From Cherax quadricarinatus (taxonomy: Eukaryota > Arthropoda > Malacostraca > Decapoda > Parastacidae), in NCBI RefSeq assembly GCF_038502225.1, contig NW_027196437.1, positions 1 through 64,000 of the forward strand: a stretch of DNA of 64,000 bases, written 5' to 3'. The notes under the pieces were generated by a model. It made no database searches, was not told the DNA's origin, and saw only the letters and a list, made by a program, of their open reading frames with translations. This document shows positions 33,457-44,764 of this stretch, piece by piece (the first letter of the stretch is position 1; each line of letters opens with the position of its first letter). The position numbers and the translations under genes are program-made.

Positions 33457-35097
33457 AGGAGGTGGATTCAAGAACATCTCTCTGCTGTTCTGTACATCCG
33501 AGCGACACAGCTCATTCAGCGCCGCCTCCTGTAGCATTGTCGCATTTTCCATTTCTCTGTGGAAATCTCTCTGAAAAGAGCGTGCAAAGCTCCAAAAATC
33601 TTGCATAACCTCTCTCGGGATCCTGGTACACATATTGATGGGCGCCATGTGGCAGCCAAACGCAAGAGATGAATCGCTGCTCCAATAGTTTCTCATGTTT
33701 GTACTGTGTTTGCTGTACACGGTGTACTTGTCACTAATTATATTCTTTTCCACCAGGAGGTCAACGAAAGCGACTGTAGCCAAAGCACAGAAGGCAGAAT
33801 GAAGCGTCACATCCTCCGTAAAACACTTCTCTCTTAGTAACTTTGTAGTGAATTCATCTAAGACGCTAGTCAAGTGGAGTGCCTGGTCCTCTAACCCTTT
33901 TGGAACTTTGAAGAGAACTTCCAATTCTGATTTCCTCAGTTTTCTTTCCCATTTCCCCATCAACATCTGTTTCAGAGAGGGGTTATTTTCTATAGCCACT
34001 TTTCTCGCCGATATTAGTTCAAAAGTTTCACCAGCGACAAATTCTCCAAGCTGCTGTTCATCATCAACAGGTGTGCCAGCTATGACATCATTTAACAGCT
34101 GCAGGAAGAACCCACATATCTTTAGGGCAGTGAAGCCGTCAGCAACACCATGGTGTATACCAAGAGCCAAGTGGCTTGTACAAGGCCACGGCGACCATTC
34201 CTCAGCGAGAAGTGGAGAGAGAGCCTGTGGTGATGTCCGAATGGTAAAGTCATGCAATAACGAGCTAGCAGTAAGCCCATGTGGTGTCGAGCTAGTCGAC
34301 TGAGAGCCAGATGGTAGACACACTGGCGCTGACACAGGACATCCTCCAGATTCACCCAAATCACCAAGTAATGACTTGGAAGATAGACCTGGTAACAAGG
34401 ATTGACAGGCGGTATTGGCGAGGTCCGTCCTAGAGAAGTCTAAATTTGTTAACGATGAGATAGAAGATGAGAACAATGAAGAGGGTGATGTTGATGTGGC
34501 ATAAGAGAAAGATGAAGACACAGATGAGTATGATGAACAAGTAGGCAAGGAAGATACTGAAGACTTTGAAGAAAAGACTGGAGACGCCGAGTAGGAATTT
34601 TGAGAAGACTCAGTGCTATTTGAGAATTCTGGGGGAGGAGGAATAACTCTTAAAGGTGGGGAGTGTGTACTGGGTGTAGCAGTGGAAGGGGTAAAGGGAA
34701 GGAGGTAAGATGAATTAAAAGTAGAAGGCAGCTCCTCCAAGGAGGGTGTGGATGACAATTCATTGCATGGTGCCGGGCTGAGAATAGCACCAGAACCGGT
34801 TTCGTGTTTAGTAGTAGCAGGAGCAGCATTATCAGCAGCAGCAACAGCAGCAGCAGTATCAATAGCAGCTGGTTCAGTAGCAGCACCAGTATCAGCAGAG
34901 CGGCCAGTGGATCCATCGTAGGGAATGCCAGAGTCAGTACCACCAGAAGCAGCCACAGTTTCTGACTCTCCAACAACATTAGCAACGGCAGCAGCGGGTA
35001 GGAACTTAGCGCACCATAAGGGGCCCTCTGAAGAGTTGTATTTATATGTTTTCAGACGGGCTATCACACTGTTCAGGTCACACTCTTTCAATATCAC
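33457..35097 (-). CDS. CoA-dependent acyltransferase / condensation-fold protein, exon 3 (C-terminus lost)
   Basis: The exon opens after the acceptor 'ctattgcag' (AG at 35099-35098) and stays open for 547 codons. It begins VILKECDLNSVIARLK and YNSSEGPLWCAKFLP. Then come about 270 residues of Ala-, Ser-, Thr- and Pro-rich low-complexity sequence (34995-34180). The catalytic block is HLALGIHHGVADGFTALKI: HHxxxDG at about 34155-34135 is the active site of the condensation / alcohol-acetyltransferase / PapA superfamily, which moves acyl groups from CoA or carrier thioesters to alcohols or amines. A further ~230 residues of normal composition follow (TVYSKHSTNMRNYW). The frame then runs into the 5' end of LINE B and stops at 33409 after 15 LINE-encoded codons. 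Substrate unknown. No signal peptide or membrane segment is seen. Confidence 0.82.
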
Positions 35098-37322
35098 CTG
35101 CAATAGTTTGAAATATGTCTGTAATAAGATTAGTCATAAAAGAAAATAGGAAAAAAAAAAGTCCAAAACATAAAGAGTTATATGAAGCTTTAAGTGTATG
35201 GATCATTCAACTAATATTGCTTCCTGTCCTTTGGTCACTGATCTAAACACTGACCCGCAAGTGGGTTGAGGGTCAGAGGGAAGGCGATGAGAAATTTAAA
35301 AAGATGATTGATGTCTCAGATCAACGTTCTTGGCAATACAAATTAAACATGAATACAAAGTTAAAAATAAAGTACCAGGAACCAGCACATGTGCTGCAGT
35401 AACAAAAACAAAAAAAAAAAAAAAAAAAAAAAAAAGTGGAAGTGTCTACCCCCCCCACCGGAATCCGAGCAATAAAATAAATTTTAAGTAAAATGGCAGA
35501 GGTCGCGGGCAGAACCAAAATTCCCTCTGCCTCAACAAGAAGGCACTTTAAAGCAGGTTATAATAGGAGAGCTTTGCACGCTCCCTGTCTTCAAGTTACA
35601 GAATCTTAAAGTTAAGATTACCCTGACATTTAACCAGGAGTATTAGTAACCCAGTAGTAAATAATAGAGGACTGGTCTTGTTAAGAGGTTTATCGGGTGC
35701 AAGTAAGTGATCCCTGGTTCCCTGGGAGACGAGGATGCTACAACTCACCAACTAGTATTTTTACAATTTTTTTCGGAAAAAGGGGGGGGGGGGCAAACAC
35801 CTACCTCCTGTCAAATCTTTTATTTTCTTGTTTGAGCCCTGCACGGCTATAACAATGAAGTGAAAATTATAGAGCAAGTTAGAAACAGTAGTTACACATT
35901 TGCGGACCACCTTGACAGTGCAGGTTATTCAGCCCTGCATACAAAAAATGTAAAGGCTAGAAAATCTCTTCAAATAAACAAACCCACTTTTGACCTTAAA
36001 AGTTAGTTCCTACAAGACACCTTGGCAGAAAGTCTTCAACTTAAGGCAAATTTAAAATAAGAGTTGCAGTCAAACTATACGGAGCGAGACGAATATCTGC
36101 AAACACGAGGCCATGGTAGAGATGTATGCGCCTGATCTTCAGTAGGTTACTATTCAAGTGAATTCCTGTTTCAGGAGGGCTGAACACCCACACCCTGGCA
36201 AACAATATAAAACTTTCCTTAGTTTGCAGGGCTTGTTTGGCCCCCTACTTCCATATATGCATATGGCCCATGACGTCAAGGCAAATGTTGGCACAGTGAG
36301 CTTGAACAGCAGCCTTTGACTGGGATGCCAACATGGCTTAGACACTGTTTGGCTCTTCCGAACTACAGGGGACGGAAGCATACCGAGCCATGGTAGACTG
36401 CACATTGGAATAGTACACAGTGAATCAAAAGCAAACTAAGCCACCTAACAAAGGAATAACTGGAGCTCTGCAGTGAGTATAAGACTCTCTGGTAACTGTA
36501 CTAAGTCTTCACAGCTAAGCAACCACCACCCTCTCAGACCCATCATTAAGAACCTATCCATGAAGCATGAACTGAACTATGTTCCAAGAATTTAGCGAAG
36601 GTAAACACGAACCACGCAGGGATGAACGGCTGGGATTCATCCACTGCCTACAAAAATGCACCTGAAGCCCCATCACAAATCCAGTCACAATCCAGGAGAG
36701 GGTCCCGGAATCTGAAATGAAATGCACCTGTGAAATGCCTATTCAATGCCCCTGTGCAGTGCCTAATTCTAGGCTTCAGAAAGGCCAGCAGAGAAGAGCT
36801 AGCCTAAGTAGATCTGGCAGTCACACACCAACCTGAACTAACCACAAAGGTGGAGCACTGTCCGCCGGTCCGCACCTGCCCCACTTCTGAATACAGTCAG
36901 AATAGATAAACGACACGTACAACATTTCGGTATCTTTATTCTTTATTATGGAAAGAATAAAGATACTCAAATGTGGCAAGTCTCATTTCTCAACTTTTCA
37001 ATTTTCTAAATCATTTATACACATAGTATCTAAGTACAATATCTAGCCCCCTAAGAGCATCCATTTTGATTTATGAGAGGCACACGTTAGCAGCATAGGG
37101 TGGGGAGGGGTGGGCTTTTTTTTATGCCATTAAGATTCAATTAGACTAACACCAACGAATTTTATACAAAACTTTCTTTGATGAGTTACTACTGAGCCTG
37201 CAGGCTGAGTGGTAAATTAATATTTTTATATTCATGTTGAGCGGTATATTAATCAGGGTCTGACATTCTTTTAAATAAATATAAATAAAAACATTAAACT
37301 AGCTGAACACTTAAAAACATAC
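35098..37322 (-). other. Intron 2 of the acyltransferase gene
   Basis: GT donor at 37322-37321 ('gag|gtatg') and AG acceptor at 35099-35098. It contains a polypyrimidine tract next to the acceptor, an A-run (about 35407-35435), a G-run (about 35780-35793) and a Penelope-like tail at 36905-36975. No other exon recognised in it. Confidence 0.7.
36905..36975 (-). mobile_element. Short Penelope/retrozyme-like tail, inverted
   Basis: On the minus strand 'aataaagataccgaaatgtt' and 'gtacgtgtcg' correspond to 'aataaagatacctaactgtt' and 'gcatatgtgtc' at 38739-38768. The tail also carries a small palindrome around 'ctttattatggaaagaataaag'-like sequence. The hammerhead portion is absent. Confidence 0.5.
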
Positions 37323-37410
37323 CTCAAAGTCTATATTTTCCTGAGTTGTCTCCTTGAACCAGAGGACACCGTCACGGGTGCCAAAACTCAAGCGGAGGTT
37401 GGGTACTTTT
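37323..37410 (-). CDS. Acyltransferase gene, exon 2
   Basis: This 88-nt exon is bounded by acceptor 'ctgttttcctcag' (37420-37411) and donor 'gtatg' (37322-37318). It contributes 1 nt to a split Arg codon, then reads KVPNLRLSFGTRDGVLWFKE and TTQENIDFE, ending in phase 0 so that exon 3 follows in frame. L-R-L-x-x-x-x-x-G-x-x-W followed by I-D-F-E is the usual first beta-strand pair of HHxxxDG acyltransferases. It is too short for standard ORF scans. Confidence 0.85.
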
Positions 37411-38317
37411 CTGAGGAAAACAGTTAAAAGATTTGAACTCCGATATTTCATATTGTTTATGGTCGAATAATGGACATCGTTGCTACGGTGATGACAAGAG
37501 TAACGCAGTAACGTTAATTATAGACACATTCAGGAACGAATCTGAAAGTATAGTGATTTTTGTACATAATGTACGAAACTATACATTTGTTTCAATAACA
37601 TGGTGTGTATTTAATGAGAACTATTGTGTAAACTAATAACTAGTGTTCCTGAACAGTAGAGTATTTTTAGATTTAACTTTTCTAACAGTCAACATACTAG
37701 ATCTATTAAGCACCTTTCAACACTAGTGGTAGTGTATAAAAGTTTAGAATACTAAGCTTTTAAACAGGATCGCATCAGGTAACACTGAGAAAGCTTTATG
37801 TATGGAACTAGTCAAATTTTCATTCCTGTTATCATAACTGAAGGTTCTATATTCCCTTCCCCCATCCTAATAGTAAATAACCTAAATATCCCCAAAGAAA
37901 ATTCTCAGTTTATAACTATATAATAACTAGCCAAAAAATAGTGCCCTACAACAGTCTCCTCCAGAGACTTCAGCAGCCTTCTCCCGAGCCCTGCACCCCA
38001 GCAGCAGCTCCGCTCGAATCTCTGCTCAGAGCTCTGCACCCAGGCCAGAGCTCTGCCCGAATCTTCTGCTCAGGAGCTCTGCGCCCCAGCAGCAGCTCCG
38101 CTCCAATCTCCTGATCATGCTCTTCCTTGGGCTTTTATGGTGGTCCAAGCACCCTCCACAACCACGTGTACGACCTGACGCCTAGGTCTGAGGCGTCAAG
38201 AACAAAAGACCTCAGACGTGGGCGTGGCTACAGACGTTTGCCAAGGCAAGGTGTGACCATATAATTGGTTAAATTAGGTCTCCCCAGAGACCTCACAAGC
38301 CCAGCTGGACTACATCA

Positions 38318-38785
38318 CAACCTAATTGTTGCATATGTGTCTTACCTAACAACCTGTCGGTATTTTATACCATTTTAATGTTCAATCTGTCAGACACTGC
38401 AACACAAGGGTATCTTGGTACAGACCTGCAATCAACTTCGACAACTTCCACTAGTGAGAGCGGCTGGATTTGAGAGGGACCTGACCTCTCAACCTCTGAG
38501 TTCTTACCTCTTCTAGTGACCTACGTCTCACCTCTTGGCGCTATATAAGCTCCATCCTGTAACTTCATCTCCATATTGTTTCATACTATGGAACAATGCT
38601 CTTCTCCAGACTGAGGGACTGACCACCTCAAAACTTTAAGGGTGATGGACTGATTACATCGTCTTCAAGTATCTTCTGCTTCTATCAATTTTTCTGTACT
38701 CGACTGAAGAAGCCTACTGTGTAGGCGAAACGTTTCATAATAAAGATACCTAACTGTTGCATATGTGTCTTACCTAACAACTTTA
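38318..38785 (+). mobile_element. Penelope/retrozyme-like unit with direct repeats and hammerhead-like motif
   Basis: The block 'gttgcatatgtgtctt' plus 'acctaacaac' ends at 38353 and again at 38781, a spacing of 428 bp. Just before the second copy lies CTGAAGA (38704-38710), a 5-bp stem gccta/taggc (38712-38716 with 38722-38726) and GAAA (38727-38730). This matches the hammerhead core CUGANGA-helix-GAAA apart from one extra A after the core. Direct repeats around a short non-coding body with such a motif are typical of Penelope terminal repeats or retrozymes. No RT frame is present. Activity not shown. Confidence 0.6.
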
Positions 38786-38869
38786 GTATATCTGACTTTA
38801 GCATTGGGAATAATATTGGGAGAGAAGTAAATAATGAAACTTGAAGGAATGTAGTAACCAGGCTTAGGC

Positions 38870-38959
38870 TTATTTAAAAGTACTTCTGGCAATGTAGACA
38901 AACATGATCACTCCAAATACAAAAGTGGCGAGCCCTATGGTCACCGAACACTGCTTCAT
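38870..38959 (-). CDS. Possible 29-residue membrane microprotein ORF (or last exon)
   Basis: ATG at 38959-38957, then KQCSVTIGLATFVFGVIMFV and YIARSTFK, stop at 38870. It is a single hydrophobic span followed by a short basic tail. Its codons are more GC-rich than the surrounding intron. It could be a stand-alone small ORF, or a terminal exon after an acceptor such as 'tctatttctcaataag'. I do not recognise a family; chance cannot be excluded. Confidence 0.3.
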   Translation of the reverse strand: MKQCSVTIGLATFVFGVIMFVYIARSTFK

Positions 38960-39879
38960 TGTCCACTTATTGAGAAATAGAGACAGTATAATAATTATGT
39001 GAAAGGTAAAATATCTTATTAACGAAAATAAAATAAATTTTCCAGCAGCAAACAAGTTAACTGTAGATCTAAAGCCAATGTACGTCTGTTAACCCTTTTG
39101 GGGTGTAGTTCCTAGGCCTTGTGTGTATCAATAAGCACTTGCTCTATTGTCCGGAGGATGGATATGGAGTGCATAATAAAGTAGCCACTTCTGTGGCAGA
39201 ATCTAAAATCTAATCCAATAGTACTCCACGTATATTGTCCAGTATTAAAATTTATCTTTTAGACTGAAGAGCACTTCATTCACTCCGGAGGTACCAGGCT
39301 TGCATTCCATTAGCGATTAAAATGAACATAATTCATTTAGTCTAGTAAAATCCCTATTAGGGAAAAAATTTGAATGATTTTCATTCAGATTTTTGCCTTT
39401 TAGTCAAATTTGAGTCACACATTTCGTCTACAGCCTAAAATGCTAGTAACATTATGAAAATATTAACTACCACCTCACTTCTATAACGAGTGATAATTTT
39501 TTCCATCAAAGGTAATCTTTAAGCTGGGCCTTGGAGATTAATGACAAGTATCAAGTATCACAAATCTGTTGACCAAAATTTAAAAAATCGAAAGCTGAAT
39601 TATATGCAAGTGAAAGAAAGCTGTAGAATATATTACTGGGAAATTAACTAACTTCAGACGCAATGCAACATAGCTAAATGCTACAAACTAAAGCAAAGAA
39701 AGCCCGAATAAATTTGAGAATCTTTATTTAAAGTACCTACCACAAACTTCCCTAGTCTACTGAGGAATACTACATCTATTTGGCCTCTAAGAGAATAAGA
39801 GTAATGATCCTGAAGACCAAGTCAGAGCTACGAAAACAGATGACAGGCAGAATATGTGCAGACGTCAGAGACAGACAAC

Positions 39880-40725
39880 AGAAATAATGGGACAACTAAA
39901 ACGAGCCCTTGGTTCACCCAAAGGTATAGAGGCCTAAACTAAGCGTGCTAGAGAATGAAAAAAAGTATAGTATACAAAGGACCAAAGAAAATAAGGAGAT
40001 TAGTCGAAGAGCCAGCAACTAATATGCATGAATAAGGACTGGGAGGCCCAGCGGCAATAGGAGAATGACAGCATCGAAAGGCAAATCTGACCCAAAGCTG
40101 TTGTACAACTACATCAGGAAAAAAACAACAGTCAAGGACTAGGTAATCAGGCCGAGGAAGAAAGGAGGGGAGATCACAAGTAACGATCAAGAAGTATATA
40201 AAGAGCTCAACAGGAGATTTAAGGAAGCATTTTCAGTGGAGAGAGAGAAGACTCCAGCTAACTGGGATGGAAGGGTACACCAACAAGTGCTGGATACTAC
40301 ATACAACTGCAGAGGTAAAGAGACTGCTAAGCGAGCTACATACATGAAAGGTGGTTGGACCGAACATCTCTCCGTGGGTCTGACGAGAGGGAGCAGAAGC
40401 ACTGTCACTAACAAACCAACATTATCAAACCAGGGCAGCTACCAGAGGTGTTAGACAGCCAATGTAGTCAAAATTTATAAGAAAAGACGGACAGGTAACA
40501 TTAAATTATAGACCAGTGTTACTGGCATGTATAGTAAACAAAATCATGGAGAAGCTTTCCAGAAGAATGGGGGAGCACCTAGGCAGGACCCATACATAGC
40601 TTTAAGATGCGATAAAGCTCATGGAACAGGGAGAGTGGACCTAGTAGCGACCAGCGAAGAGGCGGGGCCAGGAACTGTGTATCGACCCCTGCAAACAAAT
40701 AGGCGAGTACAAAGAGTACACTTAC
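39880..40725 (+). mobile_element. CR1/Jockey-like LINE with internal deletion
   Basis: From about 39880 it aligns with the copy at 52.5-53.2 kb ('gaaataatg', 'gatttaaggaagcattt', 'ttaaattatagaccagtgtt'). At about 40583 ('gggggagcacct') it jumps to the 3' end ('ggcaggacccatacatagct', 'gaagaggcggggccagga', 'caaataggcgagtac'). The whole RT catalytic region is missing. Confidence 0.78.
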
Positions 40726-41018
40726 TGAATGGGCTTTTAGGAGTTCCGCTGAAACTAAAAATGATCTGAAATACTAGTCATGGGGATGCTCTAAACCTTA
40801 GAGACCATACAGCACCCTTAGAACCATTTAAGGGAAATGAGGAACTGTCTCGATGCATAAAAGAATTAAAAAAATGTGGTGGGAGGGAAAGAAAATTCTA
40901 TGCACCTTCGGAAAAGCTACATTAAAAAATTATTTTTTTTTTTTTTTTAGCATTCTTACCCTTCCTAGTATGTTTATTAATCAGTGACCTGAAGAATTTT
41001 TCGTAACTTTGATCTTAC

Positions 41019-41194
41019 CTATACAGATGAAGTAGTGCCTGCTCGACATGACTATGGTGGAGGGGCTTATGAGAGCCCAGCTGTAAAACATAGCAGGCTA
41101 AGAAGGTACCATGCTGGTGCCCCACCTCGAACCATTCTTCAATGGGCAAGGCTGCCCGCACCCAGCTGCTGTTGCTGCTGCTGCTGCTGGCCAT
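41019..41194 (-). CDS. Acyltransferase gene, first coding exon
   Basis: ATG at 41194-41192; reads MASSSSSNSSWVRAALPIEE, WFEVGHQHGTFLACYVLQLG and HSHVEQALLHLY, plus two bases 'ag' before donor 'gtaagatc' (41018). The two bases join the first base of exon 2 to give Arg, so the spliced peptide reads ...EQALLHLYRKVPNLRLSF. That is the helix-strand signature at the N-terminus of this acyltransferase superfamily (a helix ending in L-xx-L-Y/H-R, then hP-L-R). A Ser run coded by AGC repeats follows the start. A possible acceptor 'gctgttgtag' just upstream suggests a separate 5' UTR exon. Phase agreement across three exons makes the model strong. Confidence 0.82.
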
Positions 41195-41678
41195 GCTCTT
41201 GTGTTGCTACAACAGCAGCCCGAGTTAACTTAATTTCAGTAACAGGATATTAAGAAAAAAATATTGGTAAAGCTTTAAAGCGTGACAGATCAATTTGATC
41301 AATTTGACAACTAAAATATAAACTTACACCTTAAGTGAAAAAAAAATTACTTGCAAGCAGAGTGACAATTTGTTCATAACATTAAAAGCTGCTACTCTTC
41401 AAAATAATTCAACCATTACAGACCAACACAGTTTTACTAGAGCCTAATTTTTCATCTATCTTGGCTGAGAATGATTAAGAGGAAACCCTAATACTTAAGA
41501 ATATTAAAGATATTCATGGAGAAACTTTAGACGTTACTTTATCTTAATTAAAGAGCCAAGCAAATGGGAGGTAATTAGATTTTATCCAATGAAGGGAAGT
41601 AGTTATTCTGAGTTACCAACACCATGGCACCTTTGAAAGGCAAATGCTCCTGACAGAGCTGGTTTTAAGATCACTCAC

Positions 41679-41761
41679 CTGTCTGAATTATAACCAAGTG
41701 AAAGTTTTACAAAAGTCAACCAATTATGGGGCAGTCCTGATCCGTAGGGTTCATACAGCAC
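41679..41761 (-). CDS. Candidate exon of unknown gene
   Basis: It lies between acceptor 'ctattttcccag' (41773-41762) and donor 'gtgagtga' (41678-41671) and reads without a stop VLYEPYGSGLPHNWLTFVKL plus SLGYNSD. Phase 0 in, phase 2 out. It is upstream of the acyltransferase ATG but would not join that ATG in frame, so it is an alternative 5' exon, part of another gene, or chance. Family not recognised. Confidence 0.4.
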
Positions 41762-42849
41762 CTGGGAAAATAGAAAGCGATAATTTGCTATCCTAAGGAA
41801 ATACAGGTATTTCCTAGTCTTAATCTTGAATTGGTAACATCTGGACCTGTTTACGTAACTTGCACAAGCTTATTAAAGCTTCAATTTCATTACAAAAATT
41901 TTAAAGAGGCTTAATCCGTTTAGAATTAAGGAGCAGTGTAATGAATACCCCCCCCCCCAAAAAAAAAAATATATGTACTACTGTTTCTTATTACAGTAAG
42001 AAGAGCATTCGACTACAGAAAAGTCCACAGTCTACCACGCCTAACACATACACAATTAGGAAAAAAATAAAGACGTGTACCTAAGTGTATACAAATTATA
42101 TTGGTCCCACGAGATAATTAGCCTATCGACAACTCATCTCTGATTTAGTCGCACGCGCTCTACATAATTTTTTAATTTACATTAATTAGGTTTGGATTGT
42201 TCTAAAATAACCCTTTATAACATTCCAGTCTGTTGCATTTATGAACGAGATTTGAATAATGAGTAGTGTAACAAGTTGAAACTACAGTTAAATATTGGCG
42301 TTGAAAATTTGAGGTAATCAGACGAGGAAATAAATGAAGATAGAAACCATAAGAACGCAAGTGTGAACAGAAAACTGACCCCACCGTGAACAGTAGAGGA
42401 AGCGAAGTTTAATAACTTTGTACTGATTAGTTTATGGAGTTTGACAAACTTTTAGTTGTATTTAACTTTTATCGTTTTAAAGATTTCACGAATTGGATAG
42501 AGTAGTGAAGGTTATGATGAGAGTTTTAATGTGCTAAGATGCATTATTACATATGTAATTAAGATGATTTGCGCTGAAAAAGTCATTTGCTTTATTGCGT
42601 ATTGTAGTCAAGAGTGTGATGTGTGACAGTCTGTTGAAGATAACTGTTTAAGGTGTTCAGATTAATATTTTTCTTGCACAATGAAGCTCAAGAACTATCA
42701 AAGTTAAATTTTAAGAATTCACCGCCTAGACAGCGGTTTGAGCTGAGGTGCTCTGAGTTACTCTTATTTCCTCAGAAGGCAATTTGTCATTACGGTCGAT
42801 ATTGAGTCATTGAAGGAGACTGTCACGCCGGAAGTGACGTGTGCTGCTG
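41762..42849. other. Unassigned, upstream of the acyltransferase gene
   Basis: AT-rich with a C-run near 41949. It may hold the promoter and 5' UTR of the acyltransferase gene, but I cannot point to specific elements. Confidence 0.45.
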
Positions 42850-44700
42850 CCTACCAGAATCCGGGATACAAAAGAATTGTATGACGCGGTGGTTGACAAG
42901 CTTCAAGATGTTGAGGTCAAAAAGAATGTGCGCGCCTGGTTGATGTATGAAAACCATAACACCTCTCCGTGTTAGAGGATAGGGTGTGTGTTCACCCAGA
43001 CAGGCTGCTGATCTAAGTACGTTGGATCAAGTGTTGATGGAAATTCATTCCCGGAGGAAACGGAAATCTTCGGTGTTTGGGGATGGGCCTGGGGCTCAGG
43101 TACGTGATGAGGCTGCCTGCAAGACAATAGAAACTCATCGCACCAGTGATGCACGAAGAGACTGATGTGGAAATCAATGAGGTGGTGGGTGAAGTGGAAG
43201 TGCATCAAGGTGGAGGACTTTCTTACCCGGAAACAAACTGCAAAATCGTATTCTAATTATTAACGCTAACACAGGTAGCCTGGTAAAAAGACCTGGACAG
43301 CAATTGCAACAGATTCTCGGAGTTTAAGGATAAAGATGCTTATCGTAAATGGGCCCAAGGCACCTGGGTTTAATAAGGAGGAAATATGCTTTACGTGGAT
43401 ACTTCATAGGTACATGGATGATGTCGCGTTTTTGAAAGAGCACAACATTATGAAAGCCAAGAGATCAAGTTGTGGCATACTGTACGTTTAGTGGGAGATG
43501 TGGCCTTGGTGGGGGCGTTATTCCTGTTTGTGTTCCATCATAGTGAAAAGGCATCATTGGCAGTACGTCACAGTGGTTAATAGTAATTGAATTCTAGTCT
43601 TAGGGGGACAAGGAAGCTGTAATGAGGTTTGCTGGATGGTGAGGTCAACAAATATTGGGGAAGTGATGAGGAATTGGTGTGATGGTTGCGAAGCCTGCAA
43701 TAGGAAGTTTTACGTAGGGGAAGGTAGGAGGCTAAATTTTACGAGACAAAGGTTGCTGAATTATTACGAGGATAGGTTGCGGTAATGTTACAAGGAAGGG
43801 GTGGCTATGAGGGTGTACCGAATGGATGATACAGGGTCTTAAGCTTTTGCTCCGAGGTTTGCGTAAACAGCAGTATGATGCGGTGCGTGTACAGGCGACG
43901 GTGGCGGCGTTATGGGGACAGGCCGTGTATACACTTACCTATTTGTGGTTGCAGGTGTCAAATATGAATGTTTAAGTTCACAGGAACTGAGGCAGACTAC
44001 TACAGATTCAATATGTGCAATGTAATTTGGGAGTAGGGGGTAGTGGATTCCAAAAAGAGCAGGGTCTGAAAACAAGTGAAGCGATGAGGGTGTTCGTGGA
44101 CAGGTGGTGCGAGCAATATTGAGAGAGAAAGGGGGTGGGGGAGAGGAAATTCGTTGTAATCATGGAGAGGGATTAGGTGGCGTTGGAAAGGAGGCATTGA
44201 GGAGTGGAAATGTTTTTAGGGCAATGTTAACAATGTCTAGGGGTAAATCCTCGGGGCGTGATGGGATGCCATTTGAATTTTACGTAAATCATTGAGCATT
44301 ATTGAAGATGTTTTTGGTATGCCTCATGAAAGTCATGTTGGGCCCTGTGCAGTCGACGGTAAGTTGCAAATAGGGATTGTTAATGGTTTTACTGTTTGGT
44401 AAGTTGTTGGGAATTATTAAATTTTTGTGGGTCGCACCTCACTGGGCCAGTATGGTATTCCGGAAAGATCCGTTATAGTGCAGGAACGTTTAGTGCAGGA
44501 GAATGGGAAGAAGAGTGCTGTTATCCCTTTGACTGGGAATACATGATTTTGTGGGAACAGTAATATCCTCTTTAGGCAAGGACATGGAGAGGAAATTGAA
44601 GTAGGTTGGTACATTGTGACTTATCAACGTGTCGGTTTTGTCAACCATTTATTTACACTGTTTTGTGGAGCGGTGGATAGAGTATAGATTAATGAAAGAT
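42850..44700 (+). mobile_element. Decayed Tx1/L1-like LINE
   Basis: Fragments of protein match the element at 57.1 kb. Near 42880 it reads LYDAVVDKLQDVEVKKNV (ORF1-like). Near 44235-44295 it reads SRGKSSGRDGMPFEFYVNH, matching GKAPGVDGLPNDFYVKNW of the intact copy. Near 44445 it reads GQYGIP-like sequence. Frames break constantly. Orientation is plus throughout. Confidence 0.6.
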
Positions 44701-44764
44701 TATGATGGTTGTACCATTTTTGTAAAGGTGTACGGCACAGTGATCCGCTGTTGGAGATTCGTCG

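Larger units (their letters stand above)
37411..41018 (-). other. Intron 1 of the acyltransferase gene
   Basis: Donor 'gtaagatc' at 41018, acceptor at 37412-37411. Contents: a partial duplication around 37990-38105 built on 'ccccagcagcagctccgctc', the Penelope/retrozyme-like unit (38318-38785), a possible 29-codon ORF (38870-38959) and an internally deleted LINE (39880-40725). The rest is AT-rich and unassigned. Confidence 0.7.

Noticed and set aside
33848..34303. Plus-strand 151-codon frame over the acyltransferase exon
   Set aside because: Antisense shadow of exon 3; no motif of its own.
37433..37636. 67-codon plus-strand frame next to exon 2
   Set aside because: AT-rich chance frame on the opposite strand, no supporting signal.
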